A DNA stretch of 64,000 nt from Stappia sp. TSB10P1A. GTDB lineage: Bacteria > Pseudomonadota > Alphaproteobacteria > Rhizobiales > Stappiaceae. Made by a program: the position numbers and the translations under genes. Shown here piece after piece: positions 34,257 to 42,827 of this stretch. The stretch spans positions 124,001-188,000 of the forward strand of contig NZ_FYAU01000029.1 of assembly GCF_900185725.1 (NCBI RefSeq), written 5' to 3'. The first letter of the stretch is position 1. Every line of letters starts with the position of its first letter. A model generated the notes under the pieces. The model searched no databases. It had not been told where the DNA came from and saw only the letters and a list, made by a program, of their open reading frames with translations.

Positions 34257-35639
34257 ATGTCCGACCGGGACAAACGGGTCGTTCTCCGGCTGTCGCGCCG
34301 CGACCTCGACGGTTTCGGCGCCGCTCTTGCGGCTGCGACCGGGACGTTCGTCGATTTGCCCATGCTGCTGGCGGCGAGCGAGACGCGCGAGGCCTTGGTT
34401 CTCACCGTCGTCGAAACCGGCGTGGACGCGGCCGTAGCTCCGGAAGCTGGCCGGGATGGTCTGACCGTCGGCCGTGTTCGCATCGTTCCGGCGGATGCCG
34501 GCGCGGGCTTCTCTGGAGCGCTCGAAGACTGGCAACGGACGGTCGCGACCCGGACCGCCGACACGTCCTGCATGGTGTTGGTGGGACTGGGGCAGGCCGC
34601 CGACGCGCCGGTGGAGGTGGCGGCGGTCCATGGCGCGGGCGGCTCCGCAGCAGCGGTGGAGCGTGTCATTATCGAGCGCACGCCGCAGGTTCGCCTGTGG
34701 CGGGGGGGACATCCGCCGGCCTTGCCGGAACTTCCGCCGGAGCGTGTCGCCCGGTTTACCAGTTCCTTTGGCGTGGAGGCCTGGCAGCGCCTGCGCCGCG
34801 CCTGCGCCGTGGTGATCGGTGCGGGCGGCACCGGCTCGGTCGCGATCCCGATCCTGGCACGCGCCGGGGTCGGACGGATCGTTATCGTCGACACGGATGA
34901 GATCAGCGCGTCCAATCTCGAACGGACCCATGCCAGCTTTCCCGAGCATGTGGCGGCGCCTACCAAGAAGGCCGTGCTCGCGCGCGACCATGTGCGCCAG
35001 ATCGACCCCGACATCAATGTGGTCGCCATCGACGGTCGCCTGCCGCAGCGAGCGGTTGTCGAGGCCATCGCCGAGGCCGATGTGCTGCTCGGCTGCACCG
35101 ACCAGCACACGAGCAGGCTTGCCCTCAGCGACGTGGCGCGGCGCTTCCTGGTTCCGGCGATCGACTGTGGCGGCCTGATCGAGGGAGCGAACGGCCACGT
35201 CACCGGCCAGATCATCCAGCTTGTCCTGTTCCGCCCCGACGACCCCTGTCCGCGCTGCCGAGGCATGATCAATGATGTACGGGTGGCGCAGGAACTGATG
35301 TCGCCACAGGAGCGGGCCCGGCTGCTTGCGCAAAGCGCCGGCGGTTCTGTGCCGCCCGAGGCCGCGGACATCCCGCAGATCGATACGGTCGGATACATCA
35401 CCACGGTGAGTGGCACGCTGGCGGCCGGCTACGCGATCGGCTGGCTCACGGGGCGGTTCGATCCGCCGTTCGAGCGCATGCAGATGAACCTCGTCGCCGA
35501 CTGCCTCGACGTGACCAATCGTCCGCAGCGCATCGATCCGGCGTGTGGGTGCCGCCATGCCCGAGGACTTGGCGATGCCGGTCAGGTCTTCGCGCCGTTT
35601 GTTCCGCCCGCGCATTGGCCTCCGGCGCGGACGGTCTGA
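34257..35639 (+). CDS. E1-like ThiF-family adenylyltransferase with extra N-terminal domain
   Basis: Protein of 460 residues, much longer than ThiF/MoeB. Residues about 170–430 are an E1-like Rossmann domain: ATP loop GAGGTG at 188–193, VDTDEISASNLERTH with N220 and R223, CTD at 280–282, and zinc-type cysteine pairs C331PRC334 and C430GC432. Residues 1–160 are unassigned; the layout recalls bacterial JAB–E1 fusions but no HxH metal motif is present, so any JAB domain would be inactive. It follows the Gly-Gly protein gene and should adenylate its tail. ATG at 34257 follows GGGGGGAGGAGC. Confidence 0.82.
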   Translation: MSDRDKRVVLRLSRRDLDGFGAALAAATGTFVDLPMLLAASETREALVLTVVETGVDAAVAPEAGRDGLTVGRVRIVPADAGAGFSGALEDWQRTVATRTADTSCMVLVGLGQAADAPVEVAAVHGAGGSAAAVERVIIERTPQVRLWRGGHPPALPELPPERVARFTSSFGVEAWQRLRRACAVVIGAGGTGSVAIPILARAGVGRIVIVDTDEISASNLERTHASFPEHVAAPTKKAVLARDHVRQIDPDINVVAIDGRLPQRAVVEAIAEADVLLGCTDQHTSRLALSDVARRFLVPAIDCGGLIEGANGHVTGQIIQLVLFRPDDPCPRCRGMINDVRVAQELMSPQERARLLAQSAGGSVPPEAADIPQIDTVGYITTVSGTLAAGYAIGWLTGRFDPPFERMQMNLVADCLDVTNRPQRIDPACGCRHARGLGDAGQVFAPFVPPAHWPPARTV

Positions 35640-35660
35640 CCACAGGATAATCGCGCCGTC

Positions 35661-36665
35661 TCACCTGGAAGCCTGGAATTGCCGTTGCAGCGCCTGCAGC
35701 GACCGATGTTGCGCCCCGTTTGCCTGATGGCTTTCGCCGACTGAGGGATCGACCTCCAGCACCAAAACCGCCGTCTCTCCGACATGGCGCGGCAGATCCG
35801 CCCAGGGCAGATTGCCCGCCCCCAGTTCGAGCCCTTCGCTGGTCAGCGCGTCGAGCGGGATCTCCGCCGGCGCCAGCGCCGGTTCAGGGTAGAAGCGGCT
35901 GTCGCTGACATGCAGCCAGGGCATCTTTGGGTCGACGAAATCGAACGGATGCAGCCGGTCGGCTCGCTCCAGATCCTCGTCGAGGATCGCCGAGAAGCGG
36001 ACATCATCGCGGGTTTCGGCCGGATAGGTTCGGCGCCAGTTGAACAGGTTCGCGGACAGCGTCGCATGGGCCACGTCGACGAACGGCGTGACATTGGCGA
36101 TCCGCTCGCGGTCGAGAAACGTCCGGAATGCGGCGATCTCCCAGGGAAAGAAATGATCGAGCGGTCCGGCGAGGAACGAGGCGCGGTCGCGCGGCAGCAA
36201 TGCGTAATGGCCGACATTCTCGACGAGAAGCCGAATCGGATCGGCTTGCCGGGCGAGCCGCGCAATCGTTGCGTTGAAGCCGTCGCTCGCCTCGGCGCGG
36301 CTCGCCCGTTGCGGCGCGTCGCCATACACCAGACCCCAGTAGCGGTGCACCACCACGTCCTTCGCCCCCGCATCGCGGGCGAAGGCGATCGCATCCAGAA
36401 CCTGATCCGCATCGAAGTCGAGGCGGGTGACGCGGCCGACCTCCTGCAGCGGCACGTGAACGGTCAGGACGAGGGGGCCGTACTCCGCGCGCAGCCGGTC
36501 GAGATTGGCGAGGCAGGTGGCGCGCGCGCGATCCTGCTGAAGATCCCGCGGGCCGAAAGTGTGCAGTTCGAGCACCACCGGCAGTCCGGCGCGCACCAGC
36601 GCCGCCGCCCTGTCGGCGAGTTGCGGATAGTCGACCACGGCGCCCTTGAGCGCGAATGCGGGCAT
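35661..36665 (-). CDS. TIM-barrel protein of the sugar isomerase/AP endonuclease-2 fold
   Basis: Protein of 334 residues starting at ATG 36665, preceded by GAGGGAGCGCC. Repeating strand ends are visible in VVLELHTFGPRD, VLTVHVPLQEVGRV, DVVVHRYWGL, IRLLVENVGHYALLPRD, VTPFVDVAHATLS and MPWLHVSDSRFYPEP. The His and Glu/Asp at these positions fit a metal-dependent xylose-isomerase-like barrel. It lies 11 bases after the CoA-transferase gene in one operon. The substrate is unknown. Confidence 0.65.
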   Translation of the reverse strand: MPAFALKGAVVDYPQLADRAAALVRAGLPVVLELHTFGPRDLQQDRARATCLANLDRLRAEYGPLVLTVHVPLQEVGRVTRLDFDADQVLDAIAFARDAGAKDVVVHRYWGLVYGDAPQRASRAEASDGFNATIARLARQADPIRLLVENVGHYALLPRDRASFLAGPLDHFFPWEIAAFRTFLDRERIANVTPFVDVAHATLSANLFNWRRTYPAETRDDVRFSAILDEDLERADRLHPFDFVDPKMPWLHVSDSRFYPEPALAPAEIPLDALTSEGLELGAGNLPWADLPRHVGETAVLVLEVDPSVGESHQANGAQHRSLQALQRQFQASR

Positions 36666-36676
36666 ACGGCGCTCCC

Positions 36677-37885
36677 TCAGATGCAGCCCGATGCCCGGAT
36701 CCGGGCGACGGCATCGTCGCCGAGGCCGAGCCAGTCGGCAAGCACCTCGTCCGTATGGGCGCCGAGCGCGGGCGGGCCGCGATGCACGGCGGGAGGCGTC
36801 TCCGACATCCGGATCGCCGGTGCCGGGACAGGAACCGTGCCGCCGGAGGGATGCGGCACATCGGCGATCTGTCCGCGGTGGCGGAGCTGCGGATTGGCGA
36901 TGACGTCCGGGATCTCGGCGACGGGTTCGCAGGGAACGCCAACGGCATGCAGGCGGGCGAGGATGTCGGCGGCGTCGGTCGCCAGCCCCCAGGCGTCGAT
37001 GATCGTTTCCAACTCCGCGACATGGGCATTGCGGGCGACAAAGGATGAGAACCGGACGTCCTCGGTCAGTTCCGGCCGCCCCATCGCCTCGGCGAACCGT
37101 GCGAAGTGATGGTCGTTGCCGGCGACGATGTAGACCCATTTGCCGTCGCGGCTCTTGAAGCAGTGGGACGGTGCCAGATAGCGGTCGCGGTTGCCGAGGC
37201 GCGTGTGGTCGATCCCCAGCAACTGAGACTCCGCGATCTGCGTGGTCAGCATCGACAGGGCGCTGTCCATCAATGTCGCCTCGACCACCTGGCCGCGACC
37301 GGTCGTCTGGCGTGCCTGGAGCGCCGCAAGTGCGGCGATCGTCGCATAGAGCGCGGTGGAGTAGTCGCTGACGAAAACGCCTGCCATGGTCGGCGGCCCG
37401 TCCGCCTGTCCGGTCAACGTCATGATGCCGCTATGCGCCTGGGCAGCCCCATCGAAACAGGCATGCGAGGCCATCGGCCCCTCCTGTCCGAAGCCGGAGA
37501 TGCGCACCAGGACCAGACCGGGATTGGCCGCGCTGAGCACATCATAGCCACAGCCCATCTTCTCCAGCGTGCCGGGTCGGAAGTTCTCGATGAGAATGTC
37601 GGCCGTCGCGGCGAGCCGGCGCAGGAGCGCCTGACCATCGAGATGGCGGAAGTCGAGCGAAAGGCTGCGCTTGTTGCGATTGGCGCCGAGAAAGAACAGG
37701 GTTTCGCCGTCGATCATCTCGCCGACGCGCCGACCTTCCTCGCCGCCATCGAGGCGCTCCACCTTGACGACATCTGCGCCAAGGTCTCCAAGCACCTGAC
37801 CACAGAAGGGGCCGGCAATATATCTCGAGAGGTCGAGAACTTTTATGCCGATCAACGCGGAATTATTTGCGGTCTTGCTTGACAT
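36677..37885 (-). CDS. Class III (CaiB/BaiF) CoA-transferase family protein
   Basis: Protein of 402 residues, the normal length of class III CoA-transferases. Family motifs: IGIKVLDLSRYIAGPFCGQV, LGDLGADVVKVERLDGGEE, RNKRSLSLDFRHLDG, ENFRPGTLEKMGCGYD, and the catalytic-type Asp in FVSDYSTALYA (near 172). It would move CoA between carboxylic acids, or racemise an acyl-CoA. ATG at 37885 has no visible Shine–Dalgarno sequence and an inverted repeat begins four bases upstream, so the start or a leaderless transcript deserves attention. Downstream is the TIM-barrel gene. Confidence 0.88.
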   Translation of the reverse strand: MSSKTANNSALIGIKVLDLSRYIAGPFCGQVLGDLGADVVKVERLDGGEEGRRVGEMIDGETLFFLGANRNKRSLSLDFRHLDGQALLRRLAATADILIENFRPGTLEKMGCGYDVLSAANPGLVLVRISGFGQEGPMASHACFDGAAQAHSGIMTLTGQADGPPTMAGVFVSDYSTALYATIAALAALQARQTTGRGQVVEATLMDSALSMLTTQIAESQLLGIDHTRLGNRDRYLAPSHCFKSRDGKWVYIVAGNDHHFARFAEAMGRPELTEDVRFSSFVARNAHVAELETIIDAWGLATDAADILARLHAVGVPCEPVAEIPDVIANPQLRHRGQIADVPHPSGGTVPVPAPAIRMSETPPAVHRGPPALGAHTDEVLADWLGLGDDAVARIRASGCI

Positions 37886-37909
37886 TTATTTATCTTGTGT
37901 CTTGATAAA
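37879..37909 (+). promoter_or_regulatory. Promoter for the MoaD-like gene with overlapping TTTATC/GATAAA inverted repeat
   Basis: TTGACA at 37879–37884 and TTGATA at 37902–37907 are spaced by 17 bases, a good sigma-70-type promoter pointing to the MoaD-like gene at 37932. TTTATC at 37889–37894 and GATAAA at 37904–37909 form a perfect inverted repeat with a 9-base spacer that also contains the direct repeat TCTTG..TCTTG. This covers the promoter and abuts the divergent CoA-transferase start, so it is a likely operator for both. Confidence 0.6.
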
Positions 37910-37931
37910 AGGAGAAAGTAGGAGATTTTTC

Positions 37932-38183
37932 ATGGAAGTTCGCTTTCAGAGTTGGTTGAAGACAAAGACCGGGTGCGCCATTGAGCAGCTTGATCTGTCC
38001 GACGATGTTCGCACCATCTCCGATCTGACAGCGCTGCTTGCCGACCGGCATGCCGAGGCAGCCGCGCTGTTCAACGCCCCCGAGGCCCTGCGCTATGTGG
38101 TCGACCGTCGCTATGTGACCCCCGATCATGAGCTTGCGTCCTCCGCCGTGCTGGAGATCTACCCGCCAGTCACCGGGGGCTGA
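37932..38183 (+). CDS. MoaD/ThiS-family sulfur carrier protein
   Basis: Protein of 83 residues with the MoaD tail YPPVTGG, where the C-terminal Gly-Gly is the site of adenylation and thiocarboxylate formation. The MoaD-like core VRTISDLTALLADRHAE and YRYVT-type strand region (LRYVVDRRYVTPDHEL) are visible. ATG at 37932 follows AGGAG; the longer frame from 37845 overlaps the CoA-transferase gene. It is convergent with, and overlaps by 14 bases, the E1-like gene on the other strand. No other molybdopterin genes are nearby, so a role outside cofactor synthesis is likely. Confidence 0.85.
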   Translation: MEVRFQSWLKTKTGCAIEQLDLSDDVRTISDLTALLADRHAEAAALFNAPEALRYVVDRRYVTPDHELASSAVLEIYPPVTGG

Positions 38184-38952
38184 AAGAGGCAACCGCGCAG
38201 ACCGGACAGTCGGCGCGTTTCTCGATCGCGACCTCCGTCACCCGCGCGGCCATGCCGTCGACAATCAGGATACGGCCCGAGAGGGTATCTCCGTCCCCGA
38301 TCAGGATCTTGATCACCTCCATGGCCTGGAACCCGCCGATCACCGCGAGGACGGGGCCGGCAACGCCGATCTCGGAGCATGACGGCGTCAGCGTCGCGGA
38401 CAGGGCGGCGGGATAGAGGCATCGGTAACAGGGGTGACCGGCGCCGCGATAGGGAGTGAATGTGGTCACCGTTCCGTCGGTCATCTGCGCGGCGCCACTC
38501 ACCAACGGCTTGCGTGCCGTGAGGCACGCCGCCTGCAAGGCATCGCGGGTCGCGAAATTGTCCGTGCAGTCCGCCACCAGGTCATAGGCGGCCACAAGGT
38601 CGGCGGCATTTTCGGCGGTGACCGGAAAGGCATGGGTGACCACTGCCACATGCGGGTTCTGGCGGCGCAGCTTGTCGGCCGCGCTGTCGACCTTGGCGCG
38701 GTCGATGTCGTCGATGGTATGGATCACCTGGCGGTGCAGGTTGGACAGTTCCACGAAGTCGCCATCTGCGATGCCGACTGTGCCGACGCCGGCCGCCGCG
38801 AGATATTGCAGAACCGGTGCGCCCAGTCCGCCGGCGCCGACGACAAGCACGCGGCCGGCCTTGAGGCGCCGCTGGCCCTCCATGCCCCAGCCCGGCAGGA
38901 TCATCTGCCGTTGGTAGTAACGCTGCTCATCGGAATGCAGATCGTCGGTCAT
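38170..38952 (-). CDS. MoeB/ThiF-type E1-like adenylyltransferase
   Basis: Protein of 260 residues, the MoeB/ThiF length. The N-terminal RYYQRQMILPGWGMEGQ is the MoeB arginine-finger segment. The ATP loop GAGGLG is at 39–44, followed by D64 and N71/R74 (SNLHRQ). CTDN is at 129–132. Zinc pairs C175/C178 and C249/C252 are complete, and C192 (PSCSEIGVAGP) is at the ThiF-type reactive Cys position. It should adenylate the C-terminal Gly of the MoaD-like protein. Its start overlaps the SufE-like gene stop. Confidence 0.92.
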   Translation of the reverse strand: MTDDLHSDEQRYYQRQMILPGWGMEGQRRLKAGRVLVVGAGGLGAPVLQYLAAAGVGTVGIADGDFVELSNLHRQVIHTIDDIDRAKVDSAADKLRRQNPHVAVVTHAFPVTAENAADLVAAYDLVADCTDNFATRDALQAACLTARKPLVSGAAQMTDGTVTTFTPYRGAGHPCYRCLYPAALSATLTPSCSEIGVAGPVLAVIGGFQAMEVIKILIGDGDTLSGRILIVDGMAARVTEVAIEKRADCPVCAVASFSPR

Positions 38953-39422
38953 GCGGAGATCGCCTTGTCGGGCCGGAGTGGCGGGCCGGCGGCGGTATCA
39001 TGCGTCGCCCGGGCGGAGCCATAGCCGTGCACATGGCGCAGCAACCGGTAGACGCCGTTCGCACGGTTCGGCGCCATGGCTTCCACCAGGCCGGCCTCGA
39101 TCAGCAGATCGGGCGGGTGGGCCGCAATCTCCTGCGGCCGGCGCCGGTGGTAGAGGCCGACGGCGATGGCAAGCAACCCTCGCATCACCCGCGCATCGGA
39201 ATCGGCGCGAACCTCGACGACGCCGTCGGCCTCGTTCCAGCCAAGATCCAGCCAGACCTGCGACTGGCACCCGTGGAAGCGCGTCTCCTCGCACTTGCGC
39301 GCAGGATCCATCGCCGGCAGCCCTTCTGCCAAGGCAAGGATCAGCTTCATGCGCGCATCCCATCCCTCGGCGGCGCTGAAGCGGGCTTTCAGGTCGGCGA
39401 TGTAGTCAGCGATCGAACCCAT
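38949..39422 (-). CDS. SufE-like sulfur acceptor protein
   Basis: Protein of 157 residues. Cys52 lies in RFHGCQSQVWLDL, the sulfur-accepting loop of SufE, and LPAMDPARK and the IAVGLYHRRRPQEIAA region also match. ATG at 39422 gives MGSIADYIADLKARF; the 80 extra residues of the longer frame look non-coding. SufE normally takes persulfide sulfur from the desulfurase SufS. Here it is translationally coupled to the E1-like gene, so it more likely delivers sulfur to the carrier protein than to Fe–S assembly. No desulfurase gene is in the window. Confidence 0.85.
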   Translation of the reverse strand: MGSIADYIADLKARFSAAEGWDARMKLILALAEGLPAMDPARKCEETRFHGCQSQVWLDLGWNEADGVVEVRADSDARVMRGLLAIAVGLYHRRRPQEIAAHPPDLLIEAGLVEAMAPNRANGVYRLLRHVHGYGSARATHDTAAGPPLRPDKAISA

Positions 39423-39541
39423 TGCCTGGTCCCCTGCGGCCTGGTTCCTTACGTCTCCTATCCGCACCGCAAGCGGGTGCGCGGCATGTGCGAAACCCGT
39501 TGCCGGGCGGCCACAATTCGCGGCGACCGCCGGAAACGGTC

Positions 39542-40669
39542 CTAGGCCGCCGAGCGCGCGGCCGCGAGAACGCCGCCGGCGAGCGGCGTCTTCACGCCCG
39601 TGGTGTGCGGGAAGCTGATCGGCAGGCCACGCAGCGAGCGCATCGCGAGATAGGCGAAGCACTCCGCCTCGACCGCGTCGCCACGCAAGCCGACGCTTTC
39701 GGCCGGAAGGGCCTCCGCGCCGGTGCGCTTGCCGATTTCACGCATCATCACAGGGTTTTTGCGCCCGCCGCCGCACACGATGATCCGGCGCGGACGGACG
39801 GGCAGCAGATCGAGCGCCTTGCCGACCGCACCGGCGGTGAAGGCGGTCAAGGTGGCAGCCCCGTCCTCAAGCCCAAGGCCGTCGGCCATGGAGGCGGAGA
39901 AGTCGAACCGGTCGAGCGACTTCGGGTAGGGAGCCGCCAGGAAGGGGTGTTCGAGCAGGGCTTTCAGTCGCTCCTCGTCGACGGAGCCGCTGGCGGCCAA
40001 GGCGCCGTCCACGTCCATGTCGCCGCCGGTGTGCTGTGCGATCCAGTCGTTGACCGGAGCGTTGGCGGGGCCGGTATCGAAGGCGATCATCTCGTCGCCG
40101 TCGCACCAGGTCAGGTTGGCGACGCCGCCGAGGTTGAGGATCGCGGTTTCGGAGCCGGCGCGCACCTTCCGCAGCGCGGCCTTGTGATAGATCGCCGACA
40201 GCGGCGCGCCGTGCCCGCCCGCCGCCATGTCGGCTGACCGGAAGTCGTAGACCACATTGGTGCCGACGATCTCGGCCATGCGGGCGCCGTCGCCGAGCTG
40301 CCGGGTGTGGCCGCGGACACCGCCCTGGGGCGCCACATGCAGCACCGTCTGGCCGTGGAACCCGACTGCGGCGATGTCGGAGGCGGTGTAGCCATGCTTG
40401 TCCAGGAAGGCGTTGACGGCGAGCGACTGGGCCTCCGTCAGCGCGATCTCCGCCTCGCGGAAGATCGCCGGCTCCGGCCCCTCGAAACGCCATTCGAGGG
40501 CCGCGGTGAAGGTCCGTGCCAGCAGATCGCGAATGTCGACAGGATAGGGCGCGAGTTCCCAGGGGCCGAAGGCCTCGATGCTCTGCCCATCGGTCTTGAT
40601 CATCGCGATGTCGATATAGCCATCCAGAACGGTCCCGGTCATCAGACCGATCGCCCACGCTGGCTTCAT
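39542..40669 (-). CDS. Anhydro-N-acetylmuramic acid kinase family protein (AnmK-like)
   Basis: Sugar kinase of 375 residues. The family openings [10 protein letters not shown] (8–17), [15 protein letters not shown] (103–117) and [10 protein letters not shown] (179–188) are clear. ATG at 40669 follows AGGAGGAATGCG. Canonical AnmK has GLMSGTS.DG and, in the catalytic loop, FDTGPGN followed four residues after the Asn by Asp; here the loop is FDTGPAN and that position is Asn207, followed by Asp208. This marks a divergent subgroup, so the substrate may be anhydroMurNAc or another anhydro or amino sugar. It lies 25 bases after the radical SAM gene. Confidence 0.85.
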   Translation of the reverse strand: MKPAWAIGLMTGTVLDGYIDIAMIKTDGQSIEAFGPWELAPYPVDIRDLLARTFTAALEWRFEGPEPAIFREAEIALTEAQSLAVNAFLDKHGYTASDIAAVGFHGQTVLHVAPQGGVRGHTRQLGDGARMAEIVGTNVVYDFRSADMAAGGHGAPLSAIYHKAALRKVRAGSETAILNLGGVANLTWCDGDEMIAFDTGPANAPVNDWIAQHTGGDMDVDGALAASGSVDEERLKALLEHPFLAAPYPKSLDRFDFSASMADGLGLEDGAATLTAFTAGAVGKALDLLPVRPRRIIVCGGGRKNPVMMREIGKRTGAEALPAESVGLRGDAVEAECFAYLAMRSLRGLPISFPHTTGVKTPLAGGVLAAARSAA

Positions 40670-40694
40670 GTCGCATTCCTCCTGTCGTGTCGGG

Positions 40695-41675
40695 TCAAGC
40701 CGCGGCTTGTCGGCGTTGCATGTGTTGCGGGAAAATTCGGCCAGCGGGCTTGCGACAGTTCTTGCAGTGCCCGACGGAGGCGCGGCCGTGGTCGGCGAGG
40801 CGGCAGCGGAAGGCGAGGGCCCCGGCGAGGACACGGTCGACCCCATCCGTCAGCAGGTTGCCGATCACGCCTGCCTTGCCATGGCTGATGACGCAGACGG
40901 CGACCTCGCCGGTCGGGCCGACGCAGAACACGTGTCCTGCCCAGAAGCAGGGAAGCTGGGGCACCGGAAGATGCGGGAGGACAACCTCCGACAGCATGCG
41001 GTCGAGGGTGCCGTCGTCCTGCAGGGATTCCACCCGGTCGACCGCCTGCTCCGCTCCGCCGGGCAGCAGCGGCTTGACCTTCTCATGCTGGTGGACGCGC
41101 GCCAGCAGCTTCAGGAACTGCGGGTCGTAGTCCTCCAGCGGCTCGTCGAGGTCGATCTGGTAGACGCCGATGGTCAGGTCGGGGCGCGTCCTCTCGGCCG
41201 CGTCGAGCAGGGTCTCCAGCCCGCGCAGGGTTTTCTGGAAGCTTCCGGGCCCCCGGTTGAGATCGTGCGAATAGGCGTTGCCGCCGTCGAGCGAGACGAA
41301 AATCTTGTGCGGGAACTGGACCGCGAGAATCTCGCGCACGCGCTTCTCGGTCAGCATGATGCCGTTGGTGTGCCACTGCAGGGCGACCTCGGGCATCACG
41401 TCCGCCACCGTTGCCAGGAGTTCGGCAAAGCGCGGGTTCATCAAAGGTTCGCCGCGCCAGTTGAGGTGGATGCTCTGAACGTCGACCGACCGGCTGTCGC
41501 GCAGGTCGACGAGCATCCTGCGCAGATCCTCCGGCGCCATGTCCTCCTTGCCATGGCTCTGCTTCGTGTAGCACAGCCGGCAGGCGAGATTGCAGCGGGA
41601 TGTCGGGTCGAGCCAGAGCCAGATCGGCGAGCCGGAGACGGAGGCGTCTGTTGCGCGCAATCGTTCAGGGATCAT
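40695..41675 (-). CDS. Radical SAM protein with SPASM-like C-terminal cysteines
   Basis: Protein of 326 residues. C28, C32 and C35 (CNLACRLC) form the CxxxCxxC site of the SAM-cleaving 4Fe–4S cluster. The GGE-type motif is NWRGEPLMN (72–80) and the barrel continues through FVSLDGGN. C243, C251, C261, C291, C304 and C307 at the C-terminus suit one or more auxiliary clusters of SPASM or twitch type. ATG at 41675 follows TTCGGAGGTGG. It is upstream of the AnmK-like gene in the same operon. No short precursor-peptide gene is visible, so the substrate may be a sugar or a small molecule. Confidence 0.88.
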   Translation of the reverse strand: MIPERLRATDASVSGSPIWLWLDPTSRCNLACRLCYTKQSHGKEDMAPEDLRRMLVDLRDSRSVDVQSIHLNWRGEPLMNPRFAELLATVADVMPEVALQWHTNGIMLTEKRVREILAVQFPHKIFVSLDGGNAYSHDLNRGPGSFQKTLRGLETLLDAAERTRPDLTIGVYQIDLDEPLEDYDPQFLKLLARVHQHEKVKPLLPGGAEQAVDRVESLQDDGTLDRMLSEVVLPHLPVPQLPCFWAGHVFCVGPTGEVAVCVISHGKAGVIGNLLTDGVDRVLAGALAFRCRLADHGRASVGHCKNCRKPAGRIFPQHMQRRQAAA

Positions 41676-41783
41676 GAACCACCTCCGAATGCAACTGTGG
41701 GGCGCAAACTCGAGCTAGTTATGCCATGCTAGCACGGACTTCCGGCGAGAGCCATACCGGAATGATGCCAATCTCATACCAAC

Positions 41784-42827
41784 CTAACTCCTGTCGCGCG
41801 GATAGTAGAGCGGAACGCACCAATGATTGCGGGCGATCCACTCCGTGTTCGGGAGCGTGACATCGTGCTCCAGGATGCGGTGGCAGGGGAGTTCGTAGAC
41901 CTTGCCGGTCGAGGGTTCGACGGGATCGAAGACGATGTACTTGTAATATCCGCTGGTCATGCCGTCCGGCAGCCGCACCCGGTTCGGATGGCGAAGGTCG
42001 AGAACGTCCCGCGCATAGGCCGCCTTCCACGCGAGGATGTCATCGAGCCGCCGGGTCTGAACCACGCCGAGGGCGGCGGTAAACTCGTCGATGCGATGGT
42101 TCATGCCCTGAATGCGGTAGCGGGAGCCGCGCCCATAGTCGCGATAGGACCGGGCATGCGCGGCAAGGTCCGGATTGCCCGTCACCAGCATGCCACCTTC
42201 GCCCGTCGAGATCGTTTTCGTGGGATAGAAAGAGTAGACGCCGACATCGCCGAAGCTGCCCGCCGCGCGGCCGTGCCATCGGGCGCCGTGGGCATGGGCG
42301 CAGTCCTCCAGCAGCCAGATCCCGTTCTCCCGGCAGTAGGCGGCGATCTTTTCGATATCGAACGCGATATGTCCGCCCACATGGACGATCCACGCCGCCT
42401 TCGGCCGATGCTGCTCCGCCTTGGCGACGAAATCCTCGAAAGAGCCGCACAGGTCATGGCGATTGCAGTCGTAGAAGACCACGGTTCCCCCGGCCTTCTG
42501 GATGGAGCGGGGCGTGGCGAGAAAGGTGTTGGATGGGGACAGCGCGGTCTCGCCCGACAAGCCGATGAAATCCAGCGCCGCCAGGGCGCCGCCGCTCCAG
42601 TTGTTGAAGGCGACCGCCTCCAGTCCCGTCCGCTCGGCCCACAGCGCTTCGAATTCTCGCGTCTGGTCGCCGTCGCTCCAGCGGTTCGAGCGCAGCAGCG
42701 CGCGCCAGCGCGCCAGCACCTCGTCCTCGTCACGGGGATCGAACGCCACCGAAAAAGCGAGCGGCCCGTGCGAGCTCGCCAGAGCCGCCGCCGTCGCGGG
42801 ATCGGCCGGGTGAGGGTGCGAGGTCAT
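41784..42827 (-). CDS. DegT/DnrJ/EryC1/StrS-type sugar aminotransferase
   Basis: PLP-dependent enzyme of 347 residues. The family motifs are FNNWSGGALAALDFIGL, SPSNTFLAT, VHVGGHIAFD, the cofactor-binding LLEDCAHAHG (D175) and the Schiff-base Lys204 in SFYPTKTISTGEGG, followed by NHRIDEFTAALG. Such enzymes aminate keto sugars, usually nucleotide-linked, in secondary metabolism or surface polysaccharides. Its start overlaps the stop of the flavoenzyme gene (ATGA), so the two act together. The radical SAM gene follows after 108 bases. Confidence 0.9.
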   Translation of the reverse strand: MTSHPHPADPATAAALASSHGPLAFSVAFDPRDEDEVLARWRALLRSNRWSDGDQTREFEALWAERTGLEAVAFNNWSGGALAALDFIGLSGETALSPSNTFLATPRSIQKAGGTVVFYDCNRHDLCGSFEDFVAKAEQHRPKAAWIVHVGGHIAFDIEKIAAYCRENGIWLLEDCAHAHGARWHGRAAGSFGDVGVYSFYPTKTISTGEGGMLVTGNPDLAAHARSYRDYGRGSRYRIQGMNHRIDEFTAALGVVQTRRLDDILAWKAAYARDVLDLRHPNRVRLPDGMTSGYYKYIVFDPVEPSTGKVYELPCHRILEHDVTLPNTEWIARNHWCVPLYYPRDRS

